A DNA stretch of 64,000 nt from an uncultured Christensenella sp. (GTDB lineage Bacteria > Bacillota > Clostridia > Christensenellales > CAG-917). Positions 19,101 through 26,251 of this stretch are shown here, one piece after another. The stretch spans positions 1-64,000 of the forward strand of contig CAJTQT010000003.1 of the NCBI GenBank assembly GCA_910578325.1. The letters run 5' to 3'. The notes under the pieces are model-generated. The model searched no databases. It saw only the letters and a program-made list of their open reading frames with translations, and was not told the origin of the DNA. Position 1 is the first letter of the stretch; every line of letters starts with the position of its first letter. The position numbers and the translations under genes were made by a program.

Positions 19101-19258
19101 GAGGATATATCTGCGCCACTGTGTCCAACAAATGAAGTACCATCTGCACTTGCAGTCGCAATGTTTCCCGTGAATGCAAAAATTACACTTCCGAATATCA
19201 ATAATGCTAATACTAATATCAAACAAAATTTGACCAGTGTATTTCTCTTAGTTTCCAT
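13166..19258 (-). CDS. Giant secreted protein: lipase-like hydrolase, BspA LRRs, InlB B-repeats, polyglycine C-terminus
   Basis: 2030 aa. A signal peptide (residues ~10-38, TASA cleavage region) leads into an alpha/beta-hydrolase domain: oxyanion loop HGIGG at 78-82, nucleophile elbow GHSRGG at 200-205, then GTPHNG as in triacylglycerol lipase/PGAP1-like enzymes. LRR_5 repeats follow at about 680-1050. InlB B-type repeats (Y.F.GW...YA.W) run from about 1090 to 1620. A beta-rich module leads to a C-terminal ~230-aa Gly/Asn-rich block with many GGN triplets. No LPxTG, SLH or cell-wall-binding domain is seen, so anchoring is unclear. It is the last gene of a three-gene unit driven by an ECF-type promoter at 22.7 kb. 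GGAG precedes the ATG by 8 nt. The C-terminus is a near copy of that in the 20.3-kb gene. Confidence 0.85.
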   Translation of the reverse strand: METKRNTLVKFCLILVLALLIFGSVIFAFTGNIATASADGTSFVGHSGADISSEDLDNYVKNNKYDESSVPVMTVLMHGIGGSAAHWSNDMSEEFTYDEESLVESLRSKNENLLTLYVKIFKDKTNNYQLNVNKIFRKNYTGESINTLSNDDISNHILIILESKGFLFEEAYSEFKFAVNKILYEFKYWGIANPKLNLIGHSRGGNLCVKYANDFYNNIESLYTIGTPHNGSKILDLGINLQKMGVSELNDFITDSMKELSASNIAMLQLKENWNALYSQGLNRHIKTFAISTSMTIDYYNQIFENFDNLFKLIYNVDEKISYDDLILMLKQYSIFISDFNAQYVGYIDKVDKIFSDKDSIEQLNNNLFNLSYRHSFYEYIKYLSTNEFITNLALDIFGKDICDIVKQLDDLKKQIESGNTLVTLGFALVCNSIGISPDVNAFFYGNEAKDILVRNCDLQAVICYLLKQKLGIEITDDTEFITDNGIEIDEFKALIVKAVRLVVESFKDNETFIALTNNLDNYQKIFAILKGVGELFKDKPYSSNLVLRIGQMAITKIYSILTNGEENVPSEIIDNVNSLLNHVQLKSNTEFSAHDTWIGGMLDYYNNEIVLLTDIFVENNSQRADGYLGFTPVNILLTTADFLKVSEVSLPIAIPHNVECRDRNIINVIAKSIYLGTEDTELFSYNYIGWNEIAITGFSSLYSGQTDIVIPEAIDGKTVVGISKNAFNSLQCEALTSIEFPDSIRYIDYRAFFNANLESIILPESLRTIECEAFAGNNKLSSIIFNEKLCKIGDRSFAGCNLLTTVNINGSLSSIGEAAFAYCNNINFVVNKQNTNFVANNGSLFNNNMSILIKAGAKFTNKDMSATVKIIGRYAFAGFNKVFSINISNIRMIEDYAFYYSALSSINGVSNELILGEYVFDGSEWFKSPGDKVLGQYFLKYQNTDNTVIDEQFFSVDITKIANSAFSNSNLTSITLPNTIRWIGDFAFENCEQLQTIVLPNQLDFVGNNLFYNSNPNEIFYTSVNIPNISYNIFPTSDDNLSIYVPNKTIEYFYENPILWLNKDNFKKYGLNINLESGFDDLNVEPISTYFYSDVSLPTLSKEGYTFLGWKFSENDNTDPFMNFEFTVLNDITLYANWSINYYSISYDYKCNDYTVKSNPTSYNVTSNFTLNKPTRPGYNFVGWKNGNKYITSILPGMVGNLKLVAEWKAIEYKITYDLKSGESVSKEFSSAYYNKSYSLLVPEKPNHVFIGWWYGSTQLTNEHGVPFSNWLKTQNIMVEAKWRPFAYKITADINGKYRWLGIDGFSTDSSTRLHYGDSLNVYSYFYTYFTGVGNEPGKMFNKFIIKNSDYNNADFVWNSTQSYGDDETEILIQAAWNPEKYVLNLSANGGTISGGLTLNYQYNNQIKYPTIQRTGYEFKGWKILSISHLSTQYKVGTMFTPTVMPDLSPSTESDVTMALEAVWLPIKSNIRFVTYNNSNYANITGIIKGSKLDLTNVKNPSRMGYTFMGWYDSVGKRYENGSIWDKGTNANEIPTYTLEAKLNINSYYISYELNGGTITEQPTHYTIQSNIDLTNAKQMPVPEKYGYIFNGWKCGNNTITSISNRTGNITLSAQWLGVSKSSTSFANNSRVTDSVIILDFSNEPTIVNKVINIASSVKQITLKSSGSTLKENLRFVIESRTTPITVLLWNMKFKSHDDFTAIYDSNAGKFQSRFDKKQLIILEFTGKGTVNIGYKGSSAVYGGTRLTYDDLSDTSKFCSAIITSNLNITGTDSSSSLSLYGGNGKYGANGASYTGTFATHGVSGSGRNGLNGANGGDGEDGQEGAYAICANNLNITNANLWIYGGNGGNGGAGGNGQNGGNGAAGRPKGDWGEGGNGGNGGNGGNGGNGGGGRGGVATWNKSIISSSTIRIYEGINGAGGNGGNGGKGGNGGKGRDGVFAYYAKHGGNGGNGGNAGNGGKAGSNLFSGGISESEFVTIQNRGVDKLQGYKGKAGAGGSAGANGTKMNGKPADGSGVNGKPGEAATNGR

Positions 19259-19273
19259 ACGTATTTCTCCAAT

Positions 19274-20293
19274 TTATTTTTGTTTCCAACCCGCATAAAA
19301 AGTTGTGTCTTTGCCGTCTTTTACAAAAGATTTAAAATCGGCCTTTTGCGTGCACTTGCGGTCCAAATACCAACCAGTAAATTCATGACCGTCTCTAGTC
19401 GGCTCAGGTGGCATTGTTTTTATTCTTTCTCCGTCCTCAATATAATCAATCCATGTATAATTTTCGTGATTTAATATATTCGATTCGGTTTTTAATTCTT
19501 CATAAACGTGTTCAGACAAAAATTCGAAGATAAAATCCACTACCTCATCAGATTTAAGTTGTTGGAGCATATCTATATCATAATTTTTCTGCTCACAATA
19601 TACAATTAAGTCTTCATTTATTCTTCTTAGAAGTTCATCATTCTCTTTATTTAGTATCTTTGAATAAAACGCTTTAAACCATTCTTCCTTAAATTCATCA
19701 CTAAAATCGCTTGAAGTAATAGAATAATTAAGATTAAAATATACGTTTGGCGATGGCGAATCAATTATATAATCTGGGACATAATACAAATCTTCGTGTT
19801 CCAATATCCATTCTTTTACCTCATTCAAAAGTATGATACGTATGAGCTTCTTGTCATGATAAAACACCCAAACATATGAATCTAAAAAGAATGACCTATA
19901 GTCACTTGGACATGCCGAAGTAAAAACTACGGTTTCAAGTTCTGGACAGGCATCAATAATTCGTTTGTTATTCAATTCTTGTCCACCAGACCAAAATAGT
20001 TTTTTTAAGTTTGGACTGCTAAAATAAGATGGTGCATAAACTGAGCCTAATCCTACTACGCGAGCATTGTTTATCGTTGAAGGAATAACAAGTTCCTCTT
20101 TTTCTTTTCCCGACTCCGAAATGCCTCTAATATAATACCTACTATGATCTTCGCTAAACTCAACTCGAAAATCATCAAGGTCTTTATAATTATTGCAACC
20201 CGCCAAGAAGATACTTAGCAATGATAATATTAATACACTACCAAATATTTTACGGTAAAATTTTGTATTTTTTACATTCATATCTCGCCTCAT
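19274..20293 (-). CDS. Lipoprotein with C-terminal InlB B-repeat
   Basis: 339 aa. The lipobox LAGC sits at about residue 33, after a hydrophobic signal, so Cys is lipidated and the protein is held on the outer face of the membrane. The middle part has an LRR_5-like start (LVIPSTINNARVVGLGS) and an otherwise unrecognised acidic region. The last ~50 residues form one InlB B-repeat (RDGHEFTGWYLDRKC, ending TTFYAGW). Its ATG overlaps the stop of the upstream gene (ATGA), so it is co-translated with it. It lies between the two polyglycine proteins and may be their membrane partner; this is inference. Confidence 0.75.
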   Translation of the reverse strand: MRRDMNVKNTKFYRKIFGSVLILSLLSIFLAGCNNYKDLDDFRVEFSEDHSRYYIRGISESGKEKEELVIPSTINNARVVGLGSVYAPSYFSSPNLKKLFWSGGQELNNKRIIDACPELETVVFTSACPSDYRSFFLDSYVWVFYHDKKLIRIILLNEVKEWILEHEDLYYVPDYIIDSPSPNVYFNLNYSITSSDFSDEFKEEWFKAFYSKILNKENDELLRRINEDLIVYCEQKNYDIDMLQQLKSDEVVDFIFEFLSEHVYEELKTESNILNHENYTWIDYIEDGERIKTMPPEPTRDGHEFTGWYLDRKCTQKADFKSFVKDGKDTTFYAGWKQK

Positions 20294-22632
20294 CTGCCTT
20301 TAGTAGCATTCTGTCCGGGAGTTCCATTTACTCCCGTTCCATCAGCTGGTTTACCATTCATCTTTGTACCATTTGCGCCTGCATTTCCGCCAGCTCCTGC
20401 CTTACCTTTATATCCATCCAGTCTTTCATCACCTCTAGATGTAACAGAAGTAAAGCCATTTTTCTCAGAATCAGAATTTAGAATAAGCCCTGCTGTTCCG
20501 CCATTACCGGCATTACCGCCATTGCCGCCGTTACCACCGTGTTTTGCATAATAGGCAAACACACCATCTCTACCCTTGCCGCCATAACCGCCTTTACCGC
20601 CATTGCCGCCGTTGCCACCACTTCCATTAGTACCGATATATATAAACACATAACTTTCCGTTATCGTGAGCTGCTTGTTTACGAATGTTCCACCTCGACC
20701 GCCACCGCCGTCACCGCCGTTGCCACCGCTGCCACCATTACCACCGTTGCCGCCTTCGCCCCAATCTCCTTTAGGTCTTCCTGCCGCACCATTTCCGCCA
20801 TTTTGTCCGTCGCCGCCGTTGCCACCATTACCACCATTGCCACCATAAATATACATATTAGCATTCGTAATGTTAAGATAATTTGCGCAAATGCCATATC
20901 CTCCTTCTTGTCCGTCTTCTCCATCGCCACCATTTAATCCATTAAGTCCATTTCGTCCACTTCCTGAAACTCCATGCGTAGCGAATGTTCCCGTATAAGA
21001 TGCGCCATTTTCTCCATGTTTTCCATCGCCACCATATAATGTAAGTGAACCTGATTTATTTGCGCCATTTATATTTATTGTACAAGCCATCATTGCTGTG
21101 CAAAATTTATCAGTTTCTTGATATGTGCCATATGTATATCTATCACCACCACAAACAATATTCTTTCCTTGATAGCCTATATTCAATGTTCCTGTACCCG
21201 TGAAACCTGTAACTATCAGCTGTTTTTTATCAAATTTCATCTCAAATTTTCCAACATTTGAGTGATGTATAGCATTATAATCTGGATGAGCCTTAAACTG
21301 CATATCCCACAACAATATAGTTATAGGTGTAGTGCGGGATTCAATAACAAAGCGCAAATCCTGCATAATATATTTCCCAGAACTTTTTAATGTTATTTGA
21401 TTTACACTACTTGCAATATTTATAACTTTGTTTACAAAAGAAGATGGCTCATTGCTGAAATCCAATATGATTATTGAATCGGTAACTCTAGAATTATTAG
21501 TATAAGCTGTTGATTGCTTCTGTACCCCTAGCCACTGAGCTGTTAAAGTTATATTGCCCGTCCTATTAGAAATATTAGTTATTGTAGTGTTACCACACTT
21601 CCAACCATTAAACACATAACCAAACTTTTCTGGCACTGGCATTTGTTTTGTATCTGTTAAGTCTATGTTGCTTTGTATTGTATAGCTATTAGGAGCATTA
21701 AATATTTTACCGCCATTTAATTGGTAAGATATATAATAAGGTGTTGGCTCAAAACAAGGCCTTATAGTATATTCAACGATTTTATTAACTTGTCCCTTGG
21801 TCCATTTTGAATTGTTTGTATAAAAAGTACCCTCATTATCTTGCCAACAAACTAGCGTATACCCATTTTTCGGATAACTAAACTTAGATAAAAAATCCAT
21901 TTGTTGACCATATCTAACAGTATAATAATAGATTTGATTTAATTGACCTATTATTCTAAGTTTACTTACAATAGGACTCCAATGTTCTTCAAACGAAATT
22001 GTGACATCACCTTCAGAATTAGCTGACAAATCAGGTACTGTATTATAAGAAAATTGTGTTCCAATTTTATATGGAGAGTTTTCCACACTAATGTCTTTGA
22101 TTATCCAACCAACAAAAGTATATCCCTCTCTTGCCTCGACTTTAGGATATTCAATTTTTTCTTCATAATGATAAACTTTGCTTGAAACTATGCTCTGTTC
22201 GTTATAAAAATTCAATGCATATGACTCGAGGTTATATTTTGGATAAATATCCAAACTTGAAGGAAAATCATTAGGGACAGTGCTACCTATCCATCCAAAA
22301 GGTTGTTCGTTGTTATTTTCATCTATCCAATAAAAGTTTTTAAATACTTTTCCTGGTTCTAAACCAATACTAGTTTTAAAATTATCATTGACTTCATCAA
22401 TAGTTAATTTACTTCCGACTACTAGATTTGTTTTTGTATCACTAAATATCCCATTAGATGCCAAATAATAAATTTGATCATTATGATGTAACCTTATCTC
22501 ATATGAGATATTATTATCTGCAGCAAATGCTATCGAAGAATCATACACTCCGAATGTAGCAACTAATGCACTCAATACTACAATTGCAAAAACGATAATG
22601 CAAAAGTTTAAAGTCTTTCTATTCTTACTCAT
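20290..22632 (-). CDS. Secreted InlB-repeat protein with polyglycine C-terminus
   Basis: 780 aa from the ATG at 22632. That start is chosen because AAAGGAG lies 8 nt upstream and a signal peptide follows at once (hydrophobic 10-32, AFA cleavage region). Several InlB B-type repeats occupy about 35-385. A beta-rich module (about 390-560) leads to a C-terminal Gly/Asn-rich block with GGNGGNGG runs, ending in GVNGTPGQNATKGR. From the residues TGNITL(S/T)AQWLGV to the end it is about 80% identical to the 2030-aa protein, pointing to recent duplication or gene conversion. First gene of the transcript from the third ECF-type promoter. No anchor motif is seen. Confidence 0.85.
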   Translation of the reverse strand: MSKNRKTLNFCIIVFAIVVLSALVATFGVYDSSIAFAADNNISYEIRLHHNDQIYYLASNGIFSDTKTNLVVGSKLTIDEVNDNFKTSIGLEPGKVFKNFYWIDENNNEQPFGWIGSTVPNDFPSSLDIYPKYNLESYALNFYNEQSIVSSKVYHYEEKIEYPKVEAREGYTFVGWIIKDISVENSPYKIGTQFSYNTVPDLSANSEGDVTISFEEHWSPIVSKLRIIGQLNQIYYYTVRYGQQMDFLSKFSYPKNGYTLVCWQDNEGTFYTNNSKWTKGQVNKIVEYTIRPCFEPTPYYISYQLNGGKIFNAPNSYTIQSNIDLTDTKQMPVPEKFGYVFNGWKCGNTTITNISNRTGNITLTAQWLGVQKQSTAYTNNSRVTDSIIILDFSNEPSSFVNKVINIASSVNQITLKSSGKYIMQDLRFVIESRTTPITILLWDMQFKAHPDYNAIHHSNVGKFEMKFDKKQLIVTGFTGTGTLNIGYQGKNIVCGGDRYTYGTYQETDKFCTAMMACTININGANKSGSLTLYGGDGKHGENGASYTGTFATHGVSGSGRNGLNGLNGGDGEDGQEGGYGICANYLNITNANMYIYGGNGGNGGNGGDGQNGGNGAAGRPKGDWGEGGNGGNGGSGGNGGDGGGGRGGTFVNKQLTITESYVFIYIGTNGSGGNGGNGGKGGYGGKGRDGVFAYYAKHGGNGGNGGNAGNGGTAGLILNSDSEKNGFTSVTSRGDERLDGYKGKAGAGGNAGANGTKMNGKPADGTGVNGTPGQNATKGR

Positions 22633-22668
22633 ATGAAAATCTCCTTTGTTTCTCATTTTGTTCTCTCT

Positions 22669-22704
22669 ATAAACTATAAACAAGTTAGCCCCAACATTTT
22701 TCCC
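22669..22704 (-). promoter_or_regulatory. ECF-type promoter copy C (before the 20.3-22.6 kb gene)
   Basis: 36-nt element, reading on the minus strand GGGAAAAA, then GGGGCTAAC, then TTGTTTATAGTTTAT. It matches copies at 29200-29235 and 30862-30897 in at least 32 of 36 positions. It lies 37 nt before the start codon. Confidence 0.8.
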
Positions 22705-22823
22705 AAATTTTAGAAAAACTAAGAGAACTTAGCTTCAAATTGAAATAATCCTCATATAATCGTAAAACAAATGTTTTTCTTGAAAATAATATTTTTTTCA
22801 AATCATAAGACTTTTAAATAAGC

Positions 22824-22853
22824 AAATAGCCTCTCGAATATGAGAGGCTATTT
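22824..22853 (-). terminator. Terminator of the 26.2-22.9 kb gene
   Basis: 11-bp arms aaatagcctct / agaggctattt with an 8-nt loop lie 72 bp past the stop, with T-rich sequence following on the minus strand. Confidence 0.8.
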
Positions 22854-22924
22854 CAATATTTAATAGATTTAACAAATGGTTTTATATTAATTTGAATTCA
22901 TACTTTATTTTTTAACAACATTAA

Positions 22925-25900
22925 CTATTTTTTGATTATAATCGGTGGAGTTATTGGAGGAATAACAGGTCCTGGATTAGGTACTGGGATGGGTATGTCA
23001 GGGTCTAAACCAGGATGTCCGGGCGTTATATACGAATTTCCTTCTCCATCTTTTCCGTTTTCAGAATCGATAATTACTACATTAACAATCCCAGTAGAGG
23101 TTATCAATCGACCGATAACTGCTTTAGTGCCAGAACCACCTAAACCTTTAAGTCCAATATTTACTCTATCCGTTATTAATGTTGAGTTTCCTCCATTTCC
23201 AGCTTTACCTGCAGAAATAGTAATATTATTACACTGGATATTCACATCTCCGTCTACAGCTGCACCGGCATTTCCTCCATTTTCACCATCTAAACCATCA
23301 CCTCCATTCTTTCCGTCTCCGCCAAAGATGAGTAGCTTATCGGCTGATTTTATAATAAGGTCACTACATTTAATTGCAACACTGCCAGAGCCATTAGATT
23401 TCATCATCCCGTATATTCTAACAGAACCGTGCGTATATAGATTCAATATCGCATTACTCAATACTTGAATTACCGGACTATCTGTATGAGATTTAAGAGT
23501 TATATCATTCAAATTCATTGATAACTCTTTGATTCTTGGTGCAATCACTATATTCATATTATATGTTTTGTTATATCCATAAATCTCTATACTTTCTGTT
23601 GTAGAAGCTACATTAATAGTACAATTATTGCTAAACGGAGTTAACATATATATTTTGACTTTAGGCAAAGAAACATCTACGGAATCAAATGAATCATAAA
23701 CATTCACTATCTGCGTATCCGTCCAAATTGCGCGCAAATTAATATTTTTTATACTATCATCCAAACATTCAATAAGTTCATCAAGACTATTACTTATTTC
23801 TTTATCATTATATGACCAATATAAAAATGCTAACGGAGCATTAGTTGGCTCAAATAATGTTTTATGTTCTTCAATAGTAGCACTAGTAGGATTATTAGGA
23901 TTATTTATTCCGCCGTTAAGGTCATATGTAATACTATAATTAATAATTTCCAAATTCGCATATAAATCCAAGTTTCCATCTACATTGTAAATTACCTGCG
24001 TAGGCTTCATCTCATTTGTATAGTAGGTCTCTCCGCTTTCTGCTTTATATCCCTTAAAGGCATAACCTATTTTAGATGGTTTATATTCCGAACTCGGAAA
24101 TGCATCTCCATAATGTATGCCTCTTAGTTCCTCTATTCTATCCGTACCATCATTATAATGGAAAGTTATTGTATAGCTCTTCTGTATCCAATCAGCATAC
24201 AAGTTCACAGAATCTTCTGAGTCTATATCCCAAGTGCGCACACTTGCCATATCCTTATCGTAATACTGCTCGCCTTGTCCATTGGGTTGTGTGAAATATC
24301 CTTTGAATTCATACCCGAGTCTAATAGGTATATTTTGGGAAGGCATTGGCTCATCATATTTTACCGTTATAACATGTGATACATTTTCTTGCTCATTTAA
24401 TATGGCTTGATATTCCCTCTTGCTCCATCTTGCTGTTAAAGTCTTCCCATTTTCTGCAAATCCCCAATTATTGATACTGTTCATATTTTCATCATAATAT
24501 GGTTCATTATCCAAGTAATAACCTAGGAAATCAAATCCAGTCTTAGTTGGTTTAATTGCCGAAGGCATTGGTTGTTCGTAAGACGCAATAACGTCATCAG
24601 AACCGCCTGTTCCGCCGTTCTTATCTAATATCACGTTAAATGTATGGGGTACCCAATATGCATACAATACTGTCGCTTCTTTTTTATCCCAATTTATTAC
24701 GCTTGCCATATCCTCATCATAATATTGCGTTCCTTTACCATTACGTTGTGTAAAGTACCCACCAAAATTATAATGCTCTCTTTCAGGGGATATCGCCTCA
24801 GGCATCTCTTGGTTATACATCGCAAGAACCCCGTTTGTGCCGATACCTTCCTTGCCCCCTTCTTTATCAAACACTACGCTAATTGTTTTGTATTGCACTT
24901 TAACATTTTCAGATGTTATGCCTTGCCAACCAGTATGCCAGTTATATCCTTCTTGCTCTACAGGTGCTTCATACATATCTGGAAAGTGTATTGTCTGTTG
25001 AACATCTTCACTTCCCCATTTTGAAAACACACTGTTTCCCATCGTTGTTACACAGTTGGGGATATACAGATTCAACATAGCCGTACAACCCTGAAATACG
25101 TATGTACTTATAGTTGTAATGTTGCTAGATAAATGATTAACATCTACATGCGGGTCTGTATTCTTTATCTCACGTAGATTATAACATTCATTGAACATTG
25201 ATCTCGGTAAAAATGTAATGTTATTGGGCAATGTTATACTACGTGCAGTAGAATTAGCAAATACTTCAATTGAATGTCCTTGTTCGTATTCTAAATACTT
25301 ATTCCCTGTTATTTTAGAATCATTAAATGTAACTTTCACTAATAAATCGATATAATTAGTAATCAGCGATTCAAATGCATTACTTGCTATATTAACTACC
25401 TCATCGCAATCTGTTTCTTCATAGTAATAATCATCAAAATTTTCTACCGTAGCCCTATCTGCATCAGATATTATCTCTCCATGTTTTAGAGTAAATGAAT
25501 TAAACATGCTATACGCAAACGCGTCTCGTTCAATCTCCAGAAGCGGTTGACCTTTATATGTATCTCCAAGTACAAAATCCACACTAGTATTGATATTTTG
25601 ACTCATCCTAACACTATATCCATCAACGCCATCATATGTTACTTTTGTCAACACCAATTCATTTCCGTAAACTACGGGCGTTTCCTCTCCTACCCACTCA
25701 TCATTCAATTCAGCCATTTCTAATTCGGATTTCCTTGAATAAACAGTGTTACGATTACTTCTCAAAATTGTTCTTCCTAATTCTGTAATAGTGCTCGGTA
25801 AGATTAAATTTTCCAATTTCGTACACATAGCAAATGCATTGTTTCCTATGGACTCCACGTAAGGCATACCGTTTATTGTTTCTAATTTGCGGCAATTGAC

Positions 25901-26236
25901 AAAAGCATTATTGCCTATGCGCTTTACGGTTTGCGGTATTCTCACTTCTGTCAGATTCGCACAGTTGGCAAATCCACTGTCCGCTATCTCTGTTACAGGT
26001 AGTCCATTGTATGTTTCTGGAATCCTCGCAATAGTTATCTGCCTGTTCTTAGCTAATGCTTGATACCCTAAGCAATCATCTGTTAACGTCAAAACAACGC
26101 TTTCATCTTCACTTAAAGCATAAGCTGTGATGTTGTTAGAAACATTATCATTTAATGTTAAAACACTAATTAGCATTGCTAATAATAGCACAACTAACAA
26201 AACAACAATAAGTTTCAATTTCAATACTTTTTTCAT
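22925..26236 (-). CDS. Secreted BspA-LRR / InlB B-repeat surface protein with proline-rich tail
   Basis: 1103 aa. A signal peptide (residues 5-40, ITAYALS) is followed by LRR_5 repeats (about 60-165, NLTEVRIPQTVKRIGNNAF type) and a second LRR_5 block (about 215-440). About five InlB B/Flg_new repeats (about 455-820; motifs FGGYFTQ, FLGYYLD, FKGYFTQ, YAYW/ARW) come next, then a beta-rich module with LIFGGDGKNGGDG-type glycine segments related to the polyglycine proteins. The C-terminal 30 residues are Pro/Ile-rich and end in Lys-Lys. AAAGGAG precedes the ATG, and the gene begins 15 bp after the HExxH lipoprotein gene, so the two form one transcript. A Pro-rich end could span the wall, but no sorting signal is visible. 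Confidence 0.85.
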   Translation of the reverse strand: MKKVLKLKLIVVLLVVLLLAMLISVLTLNDNVSNNITAYALSEDESVVLTLTDDCLGYQALAKNRQITIARIPETYNGLPVTEIADSGFANCANLTEVRIPQTVKRIGNNAFVNCRKLETINGMPYVESIGNNAFAMCTKLENLILPSTITELGRTILRSNRNTVYSRKSELEMAELNDEWVGEETPVVYGNELVLTKVTYDGVDGYSVRMSQNINTSVDFVLGDTYKGQPLLEIERDAFAYSMFNSFTLKHGEIISDADRATVENFDDYYYEETDCDEVVNIASNAFESLITNYIDLLVKVTFNDSKITGNKYLEYEQGHSIEVFANSTARSITLPNNITFLPRSMFNECYNLREIKNTDPHVDVNHLSSNITTISTYVFQGCTAMLNLYIPNCVTTMGNSVFSKWGSEDVQQTIHFPDMYEAPVEQEGYNWHTGWQGITSENVKVQYKTISVVFDKEGGKEGIGTNGVLAMYNQEMPEAISPEREHYNFGGYFTQRNGKGTQYYDEDMASVINWDKKEATVLYAYWVPHTFNVILDKNGGTGGSDDVIASYEQPMPSAIKPTKTGFDFLGYYLDNEPYYDENMNSINNWGFAENGKTLTARWSKREYQAILNEQENVSHVITVKYDEPMPSQNIPIRLGYEFKGYFTQPNGQGEQYYDKDMASVRTWDIDSEDSVNLYADWIQKSYTITFHYNDGTDRIEELRGIHYGDAFPSSEYKPSKIGYAFKGYKAESGETYYTNEMKPTQVIYNVDGNLDLYANLEIINYSITYDLNGGINNPNNPTSATIEEHKTLFEPTNAPLAFLYWSYNDKEISNSLDELIECLDDSIKNINLRAIWTDTQIVNVYDSFDSVDVSLPKVKIYMLTPFSNNCTINVASTTESIEIYGYNKTYNMNIVIAPRIKELSMNLNDITLKSHTDSPVIQVLSNAILNLYTHGSVRIYGMMKSNGSGSVAIKCSDLIIKSADKLLIFGGDGKNGGDGLDGENGGNAGAAVDGDVNIQCNNITISAGKAGNGGNSTLITDRVNIGLKGLGGSGTKAVIGRLITSTGIVNVVIIDSENGKDGEGNSYITPGHPGLDPDIPIPVPNPGPVIPPITPPIIIKK

Positions 26237-26251
26237 CGTTTGCTTCTCCTT

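Noticed and set aside
20539..20937. Pro- or Ala/Thr-rich open frames opposite the second polyglycine gene
   Set aside because: Same shadow effect of GCC/ACC repeats.
13166..22632. Sortase-anchored surface proteins
   Set aside because: No LPxTG-like motif, hydrophobic stretch or basic tail is present at the C-termini.
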